From: CAKMZU01 sp965248335
Lineage (GTDB): Bacteria; Pseudomonadota; Gammaproteobacteria; Pseudomonadales; DT-91
Reading direction: 5' to 3'
DNA length: 64,000 nt
Assembly (NCBI GenBank): GCA_965248335.1
Contig: CBDFIY010000003.1
Location: forward strand, 1,054,001-1,118,000
Shown: one piece after another, positions 9,300 through 17,296 of the stretch
Position numbering within the stretch: position 1 is the stretch's first letter
How the letters are laid out: every line of letters starts with the position of its first letter
Notes under the pieces: model-generated
Databases searched by the model: none
What the model saw: the letters and a program-made list of their open reading frames with translations, nothing else
Told to the model about the DNA's origin: nothing
Program-made: the position numbers and the translations under genes

Positions 9300-9426
9300 T
9301 ATGTCGATCACCCTTGAAGGCGCAAGGGCGTTGGCTGTGTTGCTCACCTCAACTACTTACTGACTGTAAGCTTATGGGGGGCTGCTCGATTGGCGCTTTC
9401 TTGCATCTCCAATTCCGATGGGTGTG
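9300..9426 (+). repeat. MITE-like repeat, copy 1 (diverged)
   Basis: Starts TATGTCGATCACCCTTGAA and ends TTCCGATGGGTGTG, a degenerate version of the TATACCCATC...GATGGGTATA family. The central part keeps ACTTACTGACTGTAAG. It lies directly beside the IS427-type element. The open frames seen across it are not genes. Confidence 0.8.
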
Positions 9427-9722
9427 AGCATGTCTTATGGACGAATCAGATATAAATCTGATTCAGAAAGCTTGCTAAGAAGCTGGTTAAACGAGGCATT
9501 TTTTGTTCATTACAATACGTGAAAAATTTTTCAAAGTTTATCGGCTATCATAATCAATTCAACCAGCAGTTTTGTAATTGGTGTCACATAGGATACAAGA
9601 ACGAAAAGTAAGTTAATTCTTGGTAGAAGCACTCGGTTTTTGAGAGGTATATTGGCAAAAGAATGAACTTTCGTTTCACGTAATATCTAAAGAAGTATTT
9701 AGAATTATTTGAGGTTGAATCA
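9427..9722. other. Non-coding stretch with a perfect palindrome
   Basis: The only structure seen is GAATCAGAT-ATAA-ATCTGATTC (9443-9464), a perfect 9-bp inverted repeat with a 4-base loop and no T-tract. It could be an operator or RNA hairpin. The rest is AT-rich and presumably holds the promoter of the next gene. Confidence 0.5.
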
Positions 9723-10616
9723 ATGAGATGTGTATGTCCTTCCTATCGTCGTTATTTCATAAAATTCATGCATTTCTCTTGGTGTGTTTTCCTTGTTTTA
9801 GGCGGGTGGGGGGTTGCTATATCTAACGCCGCGCTACCCTTTAAGGTAGATGTACTTGAGCATGCTGCATCCTCTGCAAGTTCGTCGAATATGTCTAAGG
9901 ATGTAGAGACGTCAATTAATAGGCTTATCTCACAACTTTCGAACAATAGCGTTGTCTCCACTTCGGGCGTTGACGGTGTGGTTAGACCGACATACGTGAT
10001 GCTTCAAGGGCTGATTGAAAAGGCATTGGTAGACATTTTAGAGAGACAATCGGGTTATCGGGTGATGGCAATTTTTCATACGCCTGCACCACCTACACCC
10101 TTTTGTTTAGGGAGTGAAAATCCTTCCTCGTTGATGCATGGCTCTATAAAAGGAAATCAAGGTTCGATAACGACGGTAATTTCTCGTCAAAAGACAACGC
10201 TTGATATGCTAGAGAATGGGGTTCTGGTTGAAAATATTTTCCCTGAATCTGGGTTGAGTAAAAGAACTGAGAGCCAATTAAAAAATTATGAGAAGATTAA
10301 ATCGCGCTTTCCTAAAAACTTCTTTGATATAAAAGTACGTGATGACATGGCCAGCAATCAAGTAGGTGCAACCTATTTAATACAAACCCCTAAAGGGGGT
10401 TGGTATATTTTTGCAATACGGGCATCACAGGCAAATGCACCTAAGCGACAACATGATTCATGGGTGATGGTTTTAGGCGCGCTGAGCGATAACGCAGTGA
10501 AGGTGTTTTATGAAAATACCATTGATTACCTTTCATTGATTACAGGCGGGCAAATAAATAATGTGTTAAGGCAAACATTCCCATCCGGTGTTGATCAGGT
10601 AGTGAGTAAGAGGTGA
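9723..10616 (+). CDS. Predicted secreted protein of unknown function
   Basis: A 297-residue protein with an N-terminal membrane/signal segment (about residues 14-37, FMHFSWCVFLVLGGWGVAIS then NAALP as a plausible cleavage region). The remainder is soluble, Ser-rich near residues 50-65, with no family that I recognise. GAGGTTGAATCA precedes the ATG. The stop codon is immediately followed by the TATA end of a MITE-like repeat, so the original C-terminus may have been altered by that insertion. It is a single gene with no operon partner. Confidence 0.6.
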   Translation: MRCVCPSYRRYFIKFMHFSWCVFLVLGGWGVAISNAALPFKVDVLEHAASSASSSNMSKDVETSINRLISQLSNNSVVSTSGVDGVVRPTYVMLQGLIEKALVDILERQSGYRVMAIFHTPAPPTPFCLGSENPSSLMHGSIKGNQGSITTVISRQKTTLDMLENGVLVENIFPESGLSKRTESQLKNYEKIKSRFPKNFFDIKVRDDMASNQVGATYLIQTPKGGWYIFAIRASQANAPKRQHDSWVMVLGALSDNAVKVFYENTIDYLSLITGGQINNVLRQTFPSGVDQVVSKR

Positions 10617-10679
10617 TATATGCCGGTCACCCTTGAAGATGCAAGGGCGTTGACCGTGCTCGCTCACTCCAATCACTTA

Positions 10680-11994
10680 GGGAGGCAGCATTTAAGAAGA
10701 TACCTTTTTTGGGTGTATAGTCACATCCCACTTTTTCAGCTCGGCATGTCTTGTAATGTGGGGTTGAATCTCGTCAAGCACTTCCTTACTTGGCCTTACA
10801 CCTTTCGTATAAACCTTATCAATTAAATCAACAATTGTTTTTTTACATTTATGCACAAGACTTTTTGTCCACTCCACCACCACATGAACTGAATTTAGAA
10901 GTGTGCCATTCCAATGGCTTTCCAAAAAAGCCCACCGCCTTTCAATGGGATTATATTTGCTGTGATAAGGAGGGTAGTAAACCAGCCTGATTCTCAGCCC
11001 AGTTTGACTGGAAAATTGCACCATCCGCAAAAGAAACTGAGTTCGCAGGCTATTACTCTCCGGGCCATTGTCTGTATAAATAATCAGCTCATCTTTGTCC
11101 TTGTTAGCTTCTTTGACATTCTCCCGCCACAATTGCAGTGCATCACAAATAAAGTCGCTCGTCTTGTAGGAGAGTCCATAAACAACATGGAGTTGATCGT
11201 TATCTAGGTTAAGAATCCCAAATGGCACCATTTTATCTTTATCTGCCATATCGTGATCTAGCGCCTGGACCACTTCTGCTCCGCGAGATTTACCCGCTCT
11301 GGAAAAGTCGCCGAGATTAACAGTAGCCTTGCAGTCTATGCTGATCTGCAACGTGTTTTGTCGTTGACTGGCTTCTGCTCTAACTTTGTTGACGTTGTCG
11401 AAGATGGCGTTAGTTTCTGGTATTTTTTTTCAGGTTTGGATTTCTGCACCTTGCGGAGCTTATAACCCATCCTATTCAGGATATTGCTAATGGTTCGCTC
11501 TTTAGGTAGAAGGTCTTCTTGCCAGTTCTTTTCCTCGACTAGCTTCTGCCGTACAACTTTGGCCGTTATGCGGGTATAGGCAAATGTATTTCTTAACCGT
11601 GAATCCGCTTGGCTTTCAGGCTCAACCAGGCTACGGATATCATCTTCAAGGCCTACCAGTGCAACCTCGGATTTATTTTTTCCGCAGGGTTCATAATTTC
11701 CATAACAGATCATCCCAGTTTTTTTTTCGTTGATCCCTAATGCAACCGCCTTTCGTCCAAACCCAAAGGTTGATTCAGTCAACCGGGCACTTCCACTGCA
11801 AAGGGTTTCAGAAACTTCAGCCATAAAAAGTCTTTTTTCAGGGTTTTTTAATAGCCTGGCTGCTAATTTGAAGAGAGAAATATACTCAGGTTCTATATCA
11901 ATTGAAGTGGGCATAAATAAAATAGAGAATAAACAACTTTAGACATGTAATGGTAGGGCATCATACGCTGGTAATGTTTAAAATGCTACTTCCC
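10680..11994 (-). mobile_element. ISAzo13-type insertion sequence, copy 1 (1315 bp)
   Basis: The ends GGGAGGCAGCATTTAAG and (complement) GGGAAGTAGCATTTTAA form imperfect inverted repeats. TTA is duplicated on both sides (10677-10679 and 11995-11997). Copy 2 at 49551-50865 has the same length and differs at only a couple of bases that I could see, so transposition was recent. Confidence 0.92.
10692..11914 (-). CDS. ISAzo13-type transposase, expressed through a frameshift
   Basis: Two frames make one 407-residue transposase. The first (MPTSIDIEPEYISLFKLAAR to KVQKSKPEKK) is the DNA-binding part. The second continues IPETNAIFDNVNKVRAEASQ then ISIDCKATVNLGDF (catalytic Asp region), ELIIYTDNGPESNS (Asp) and YHSKYNPIERRWAF (Glu). 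They join at an A8 run (GAAAAAAAATACC, T8 at 11423-11430 on the plus strand); a -1 slip, or one extra A in the mRNA, restores the frame. The second copy has exactly the same run, which favours programmed slippage over decay. Confidence 0.85.
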
Positions 11995-12179
11995 TTAGGT
12001 ACTGTAAGTTTATGGGGATTCGCTCGCTTGCCGCCTTCTTGCACCTCCAATTCCGATGGGTATAGGCCTATAAATTTGCTGGCCTTGTCACGTTACGTTA
12101 TTTTTTTGGTATGACCGGCAACGGTTATAAGAATCGCTGCTAGATTTCAAGGGAGGATAACCATCAAAAAGGACTTTAT

Positions 12180-12773
12180 ATGATCAATCCCTTCGGCAGT
12201 TCAAATAGCCCATTGTTTTGTTTGCAAGTACCCTTTTTAAGAAAGGGTTCAGCAATTTCTATTCTTCTTTATTTGCTTATAGCTCCGCTTATCTCGGCAG
12301 TTTCTTGGTATGTTGGCACTGCTTATACTGGTTGGCAGGTAGGTGGTAGCCAGGTTGTGCGATTAACAGTAGCAAGTGGCTTCGCTGTATCAAGTATGAT
12401 GTATGTCTCCATGATCTGTTTAGTGTTAGTCGTTGGGTTGTCAATGTGCTGGATGAATAAGACTTACGGGAGCAGGCTTTCCCCTATAAAAGCTATTGAG
12501 TTTAGTAGCTATATCTCAACACCTTTTTTTATTATTGGTTTGTGTGGTTTGTATCCGATATTTTGGTTGGATATGTTTTTACTTATTGTTGCCATTGTTT
12601 GGTCGTTAGTTATTCTTTATAGGGATATGCCGCTTGTGGCAGGTATTTCTGAAGAGCGCGCCTTTATGTTTTCCAGCGCTGTTGTGGCAGCAGGTGTCGT
12701 TGCTTTTATTACGTTAATGGTGATGAGTGTGTTATTTTGGGGGTTGATATCTCCGCCAGTGTTTACCGATTAG
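12180..12773 (+). CDS. Yip1-like multi-pass membrane protein
   Basis: A 197-residue integral membrane protein with about five hydrophobic segments (around 30-50, 70-92, 118-135, 130-148 and 165-192). The layout, with an N-terminal soluble lead (MINPFGSSNSPLF) followed by PLISAVSWYVG, resembles bacterial YIP1-domain proteins. AAGGA precedes the ATG. It is convergent with a Vps62-like lipoprotein gene, and a remnant of a paralogue lies near 14455 beside a second such lipoprotein gene, so the two genes behave as a cassette. Function is unknown. Confidence 0.7.
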   Translation: MINPFGSSNSPLFCLQVPFLRKGSAISILLYLLIAPLISAVSWYVGTAYTGWQVGGSQVVRLTVASGFAVSSMMYVSMICLVLVVGLSMCWMNKTYGSRLSPIKAIEFSSYISTPFFIIGLCGLYPIFWLDMFLLIVAIVWSLVILYRDMPLVAGISEERAFMFSSAVVAAGVVAFITLMVMSVLFWGLISPPVFTD

Positions 12774-12787
12774 GCGGAGGTTTTTTT
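12751..12787 (+). terminator. Intrinsic terminator of the Yip1-like gene
   Basis: CTCCGCC (12751-12757) pairs with GGCGGAG (12773-12779) around a 15-base loop, followed by a run of seven T. The stem starts inside the 3' end of the coding region. It faces the convergent lipoprotein gene. Confidence 0.88.
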
Positions 12788-12796
12788 CATTTTTTA

Positions 12797-14190
12797 TTAG
12801 TCGAGGTTAATGTTATTTGTATACTCGATTTTGTTGTCCTTTATGGCTTTAAATCGAGCTATGCCGGGTCTGCTATAACTTGCATGTGAAACCATAGCAC
12901 CATGAGATATGCCTCCGGTAACTTTCTTTGAAACCCAAGCTGAAAAATCACTGTCTGAATCAGAGCCCGTATCATGAACCTGCCGGTCTGCATCACTGCT
13001 CGGTAAGAGGAAGTCATTCTTTATGCAGCGGATTAGGTCGGTAGACGGTTGTGAAGAATGACTGCCCATTGCTACATCGCCTAAGCAGGTAAAACCATCT
13101 GGTGCGACAGGCGTCCATATGGAAACATCACTGTCAGCATCTGAGCCCACGTCAGTCCATATTTTGTTGTAGCCAATTGGCTTGGCAACGCCTGTTTGAT
13201 CTTTTTTAACAGTAAGCGTTTTTCTGGCAGGCATACCGTGCTCCCAGTAAGCAATATCGCCAAGGACTGCAAATCCGGTTTCAGGCTTTGGGCGATGGAA
13301 AGACCAGTCCATATCAGAGCCTGAGCCGCTATCTGTCCAGATTCGGGTGTGGGTGCTGGTTACTTGGACTATTAAAGGTTGCTCAGTGAGAGTGATTTTT
13401 ATATTTTCGTCTTTCACTGAGCCATCAGGTGTTGTCGCTTTAATCGTTAATTGAAAATCACCAATATCATGCGTGAATGTATCGATGCTATCGATTTGTT
13501 TGTTACCAGCATAAAAAGTGACTGTAGCATCCTCGTTTGCCGAAATCTTTTTTAATGCAGTTTTAAGTTTGCTGATTGTAAATGAGCCTGATTGGAATAG
13601 TCCGTAAATGGTTATATTTGTTGCAGGATTATCTGTATCTGTTGTTTTTTCTTCATCCGTGGTCTCATTTTTATCGGTAGTCTCTTGCTCTTCAGTAGTA
13701 TCTTTTTCTTCAGTAGTATCTGGCTCGATGTTGTTTGCAGGCTCAATGGTGACCTCTATGACTTCTTCTATAGTTTTGTTGTCATCACTTTTTGCAACAA
13801 ATGTTAATTCTAATTCTCCTGGCGTGTGGGTATAAGTGTATAAATCCTCTATTTTTTGTATGTCGTCATAAATACTTATTTCGGTATTTCGATTGGTTTC
13901 TACTTTTTTAAGCGCCGTCCTTAGTGCTTCCATGGTGTAGCTACCTGAAGGTAAATTCGAAAACTCGAACTCCTCTTCGGTATCTATTTCCCTTGTTTCG
14001 CTGCTACTCGCTGTTTTTTCAGTTTGCTTATCTACGTTGGTTTCATTGATGTCTTCAAGCTCGTCGAAAATTGATTCTGATTTCTTAATTATTTCAGTTG
14101 TTTTTTTTCTTTTTTTGTCTCTTCTGTTTGTGAGCAAGATGAAATAATGAATGGAAGTGCAATTGACAATAAAAGTAGCGGGAGTTTCAT
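12797..14190 (-). pseudogene. Acidic Vps62-like lipoprotein 1, frame broken at an A8 run
   Basis: The gene should start at 14190: MKLPLLLLSIALPFIISSCS is a lipoprotein signal with lipobox ISSC. That frame stops within ten codons of EETKKEKK; the rest continues in another frame after A7-G-A8 (plus-strand T tracts at 14101-14116). One extra base restores 464 codons that align with the intact paralogue at 17297. Next come two copies of a beta-rich domain (SGSYTMEALRTALKKVE..., SGSFTISKLKTALKKIS...) separated by an acidic Thr/Glu linker. The C-terminal ~200 residues hold three repeats of the Vps62/DUF946 type (RIWTDSGSGSDMDW, KIWTDVGSDADSDVSIW, VHDTGSDSDSDFSAW, with GFTCLGDVA). It may be phase-variable, decayed, or mis-sequenced. 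Confidence 0.72.
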
Positions 14191-14237
14191 GGGTTTATTT
14201 TTCCATAAAGTATATAGATTGTTTTTAATTGTAGTAT

Positions 14238-14397
14238 ATAAATTTTTTAGAATTATTATTTTATATTTTATATTTTATATTTTATTGGATTTCATGGTTC
14301 ATATAAAATATTTCAATAAAATAAATTTTTTAGAATTATTATTTTATATTTTATATTTTATATTTTATTGGATTTCATGGTTCATATAAAATATTTC
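14238..14397. repeat. AT-rich 77-bp direct repeat
   Basis: 14238-14314 is repeated at 14321-14397 with a 6-base spacer (AATAAA). Each unit contains tandem TTTTATA motifs and ends GGTTCATATAAAATATTTC. It lies upstream of lipoprotein gene 1 and before the Yip1 remnant. The small frames across it look like by-products of composition. Confidence 0.9.
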
Positions 14398-14454
14398 TTG
14401 TATTTTTTTTATTTTTGGGTGGTGCGGATTGCATTAAATGTTTTTAATGGAGTA

Positions 14455-14565
14455 TGTTATTCTAGTGCTGTGGTGGTGGCGGGTATCGTTGCTTTTATTA
14501 CGTTGGTAGTAATAGGCGTGTTATTTTGTGGGCCGATATTTCTCTTTGTAGTGCAGATTAGATAG
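14455..14565 (+). pseudogene. Remnant of a second Yip1-like gene (C-terminal end)
   Basis: The translation CYSSAVVVAGIVAFITLVVI, then GVLFCGPIF, matches the last helix of the intact Yip1-like protein (FSSAVVAAGVVAFITLMVMS, then VLFWGLISP), with clear DNA similarity as well. Everything upstream of this helix is missing and replaced by the AT-rich repeat. It marks a second copy of the Yip1/lipoprotein cassette. Confidence 0.75.
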
Positions 14566-14928
14566 AGAGTTTTGGCTGTACTGAGCTACCTGTGACGAGC
14601 TAGGGAGTACCTATACCCATCGCTATTGAAAGTACTTGATTTATAAAGAGTAAATTATCATAGTGCGCAGATGCTGAAAATCGACCTGACAAAAAACGAA
14701 AAACTTGCACTGGAATTGCGTCATAAGCAAGCAAGAGACAGTAGAGAAAGCGATCGTTTGAAGGTCGTTTTGTTGCGGTCGGAAGGTTGGTCGACAAGAA
14801 TGATTATAGTGGACCCCTTTGTCGAGACAATAAATTAAATTTTTACGATATTGTTTATGTGTACCCTGTTGTCGATAAGCTCAAGAGTGTGTGTGAGCTG
14901 TTGGCAACGTCTTTTTGTTGTCAATGGT

Positions 14929-15873
14929 TCATGCACACGCCTCTGCTTGAGCTGGTCTGGCGCAGCCAGAATCGTCAACAAGTACACAGTCCTTTTCCTG
15001 ATCTGTTGACTCACGATAAACAGCCATCGGTGTCTGGTATTCAAAGTGCTGGTGCGGCCTTTCCTCATTGTAAAAATAAAAGTATTTACGCAGTGCACGC
15101 CTTAAATGGTCTACCGACTCGTACTCATTAAGGTACACCTCTTCATACTTCACGCTCCGCCATAGCCTCTCGATGAATATATTATCCATGCAGCGACCTT
15201 TGCCATCCATGCTGATTTTGATGTCAGCATTTTTCAGTACATGCGTAAAAGCATTTCCTGTAAATTGTGAGCCTTGATCCGTGTTAAAGATCTCAGGCTT
15301 GGGGTATAGCCTGAGAGCCCGTTCTAGAGCGCTGACGCAGAAGCTGTCATCCATACTGGCAGATAACTCCCATGAAAGTACTTTACGACTATACCAGTCC
15401 ATGACGGCCACCAGGTATACAAAACCGCCTTTTAGCCTTATATACGTGATGTCTGTACACCACACTTGATTGGCTCGCGTTACCTCTACACCTCTCAAGA
15501 GATAAGGATAAATCTTATGCTGTGGAGCAGGTTTGCTGGTGTTAGGGCCAGGCGCAACCGACTGAATCCCCATGAGCCTCATCAACCTTTGCACTCGCTT
15601 ACGGTTAACTTTGTAGCCCAGATCGTTAAGGTATTTACGCAACTTGCGACTACCGTAAAACGGATGACGGGTGTATTCCTCATCCAGCCGCCGCATCAGC
15701 TCAAGATTGTCTTCAGATTCACCTATACGGCGGTCTTTTCTGTAGTAACTCGACCTTGGCAGGTTAAGCAGCCCGCATTGCCTGCTAACGCTTAACTTTT
15801 TATGCAGCGGCTCTATCATGGCAACTTTTTCCTGCACGTTTAATCGAGATGCCCCGTCTTTTTTTTTAGCCAA
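14929..15873 (-). CDS. IS3-family transposase OrfB (DDE integrase)
   Basis: A 314-residue catalytic subunit. HTH_21-type segment ~30-110 (HPFYGSRKLRKYLNDLGYKV), then the rve core with WCTDITYIRLKGG (Asp), IFNTDQGSQFTGNAF (Asp) and MDNIFIERLWRSVKYEEVYL (Glu), and NEERPHQ near the end. Its start overlaps orfA at an A9 run (plus-strand T9 at 15859-15867), where a -1 slip would make OrfAB. Confidence 0.93.
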   Translation of the reverse strand: MAKKKDGASRLNVQEKVAMIEPLHKKLSVSRQCGLLNLPRSSYYRKDRRIGESEDNLELMRRLDEEYTRHPFYGSRKLRKYLNDLGYKVNRKRVQRLMRLMGIQSVAPGPNTSKPAPQHKIYPYLLRGVEVTRANQVWCTDITYIRLKGGFVYLVAVMDWYSRKVLSWELSASMDDSFCVSALERALRLYPKPEIFNTDQGSQFTGNAFTHVLKNADIKISMDGKGRCMDNIFIERLWRSVKYEEVYLNEYESVDHLRRALRKYFYFYNEERPHQHFEYQTPMAVYRESTDQEKDCVLVDDSGCARPAQAEACA

Positions 15874-16124
15874 TCGACCTCTACTTTCAGGCGGCCAATC
15901 TGACTGTAAAGCTTATCTTTCTCTTCTTCATTGCCCTCAGCCTGCTGCTTCCGGCCCTTGCTAAATATATCTTCAGAGCCTTCTAATAGAAGCTTTTTCC
16001 ACCCGTTGATCTGTGTTGCATGAACACTGAATTCTGTTGCTAGCTCATTGATGGTTTTGTGGCCTTTGATCGCTTCTATAGCGACTTTAGACTTAAATTT
16101 TGAACTGAAATTCTTACGCTTCAT
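15840..16124 (-). CDS. IS3-family transposase OrfA
   Basis: A 94-residue HTH_8-type DNA-binding subunit (INELATEFSVHATQINGWKK at ~25-44) with a C-terminal coiled coil (EKDKLYSQIGRLKVEVDWLK). It starts MKRKNFSSKFKSKVAIEAIK. The A9 run at its end is the frameshift site into orfB. Confidence 0.93.
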   Translation of the reverse strand: MKRKNFSSKFKSKVAIEAIKGHKTINELATEFSVHATQINGWKKLLLEGSEDIFSKGRKQQAEGNEEEKDKLYSQIGRLKVEVDWLKKKTGHLD

Positions 16125-17094
16125 GGTTACCCTTTTCGTCAGTGGTTATATTCTAACTCACTGTCTCATTTGCGGGGGCCACTATAGATCGCTCAGGCAT
16201 TAAGAAAAGATGAGTCCACGATTGTTCGGCATCTTAATGATTACCTAAATGATGAAAAGTTATTATCAACCAATGGCGGCTCCAAAGGTTACCTAGATAA
16301 CGAGCAATCTCAGTTGCTGGTTACTCATTTGTCAGGAAAAATATATACCCAAGTGAGCCAAATTGGTCATTATATTAAAACAACTTGGGGTGTGCAGTTT
16401 AGTGTTTCAGGGCTAACCCAGTGGTTACACCAAAAGGGTTTCAGCTATAAAAAGCCTAAAGGCATTCCACATAAGTTCGATGTTGAAAAACAAGCGCAAT
16501 TTATTGAAAAGTATGAAGCGCTAAAAGCTGAGCTATCAGAGGGTGAAGCCTTACTGTTCATGGACGCAGTTCATCCAACTCAAGCAACAAAAATCACATC
16601 GGGATGGATCAAAACGGGTGTCGATAAACCCATAGAGACCACGGGAAGCCGGACACGACTCAATATAATAGGTGCTATCGAACTCGCCCATATAGAAGAA
16701 GCTATTATTGGCCAATATGACACCGTTAATGGCGATTCGATTATTGAATTTTTCCATAAAATACGAGCACATTATAGTGAGAAGACAGTGCATTTAGTTT
16801 TAGATGGAGCTGGCTATCATAAATCCAAGGCTGTCCTGAGCGCTGCGGACAAGTTAGGCATTAAACTTCACACCTTGCCACCATACAGCCCAAATCTAAA
16901 CCCCATAGAGCGGCTGTGGAAGGTGATGAACGAAAAAGTCAGGAATAACCAGTACTTTTCCACGGCAAAGGATTTTAAAAATAAAATTAGCGAGTTTTTT
17001 GAAAAAATACTACCTGAAATTGGCGCTGATTTAGGCAGTAGAATTAATGATAATTTCCAACAGCTAAATCGCGCACATTGAAGTCAGTTGGGTA

Positions 17095-17222
17095 TATACC
17101 CATCACCCTTGAAGATGCAGTGGCGTTGGCCGCGTTCGCTCATCTCAATCACTTACTGACCGTAAGCTCATGGGGATTCGCTCGCTTGCCGCCTTCTTAC
17201 ATCTCCAATTCCGATGGGTATA
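17095..17222 (+). repeat. MITE-like repeat, copy 3
   Basis: TATACCCATCACCCTTGAAG at the left and TCCAATTCCGATGGGTATA at the right, with central CTTACTGACCGTAAG. It is directly joined to the right end of IS630 copy 2, which used its flanking TA as target. It lies downstream of lipoprotein gene 2. Confidence 0.92.
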
Positions 17223-17296
17223 TCTCGTCATGTTTTACCATTATATACTCAACTCGATTTTGAGAGAGTACGTTTAAAAATATTTGTGAGATGGGG

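Larger units (their letters stand above)
10617..12064 (+). repeat. MITE-like repeat, copy 2, split by an ISAzo13-type element
   Basis: The left part is 10617-10679 (TATATGCCGGTCACCCTTGAAG...CAATCACTTA) and the right part is 11995-12064 (TTAGGTACTGTAAGTT...CCGATGGGTATA). Removing the IS and one TTA restores a continuous family member. The repeat was therefore present before the IS arrived. It lies between the secreted-protein gene and the Yip1-like gene. Confidence 0.88.
14805..16186 (-). mobile_element. IS3-family element with GAT target duplication (1382 bp)
   Basis: Ends TATAGTGGACCCC and (complement) TATAGTGGCCCCC, followed by partly matching GAGACA. GAT is duplicated at 14802-14804 and 16187-16189. 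It differs from the IS3 at 2278-3929. Both orfs are intact, so it may be active. Confidence 0.93.
14671..17081 (+). pseudogene. IS630 transposase interrupted by the IS3 insertion
   Basis: The 5' part (14671-14804) encodes MLKIDLTKNEKLALELRHKQ to EGWSTRMI. The 3' part resumes at 16190 with AQALRKDESTIVRHLNDYLN. Deleting 14805-16186 plus one GAT copy gives an uninterrupted 341-residue protein: an N-terminal HTH, a winged-helix linker (GVQFSVSGLTQWLHQKGFSY), and a DDE core (LFMDAVHPTQ, LDGAGYHKS, YSPNLNPIERLWK). The loss of function is thus due only to the IS3 insertion. Confidence 0.92.
14616..17092 (+). mobile_element. IS630-family element, copy 2, split by an IS3 element
   Basis: The left end TACCCATCGCTATTGAAAG and the right end (complement) TACCCAACTGACTTCAATG share the first bases and a spaced match further in. 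TA flanks both sides (14614-14615 and 17093-17094). Without the IS3 insertion it is about 1.09 kb with one complete transposase frame. It inserted into the outer TA of a MITE-like repeat, which continues directly at 17095. Confidence 0.85.

Noticed and set aside
9224..9427. 67-codon frame over the IS427 end and a MITE
   Set aside because: It is formed by repeat sequence only; similar frames appear in the other MITE copies (for example 55739-55975 and 63134-63421).
10790..11207. Plus-strand frames inside the ISAzo13 element (also in copy 2)
   Set aside because: They are antisense to the transposase and have no family features.
14147..14389. 80-codon hydrophobic frame
   Set aside because: It lies within the AT-rich 77-bp repeat and reflects composition (Phe/Tyr/Ile from T-rich DNA).
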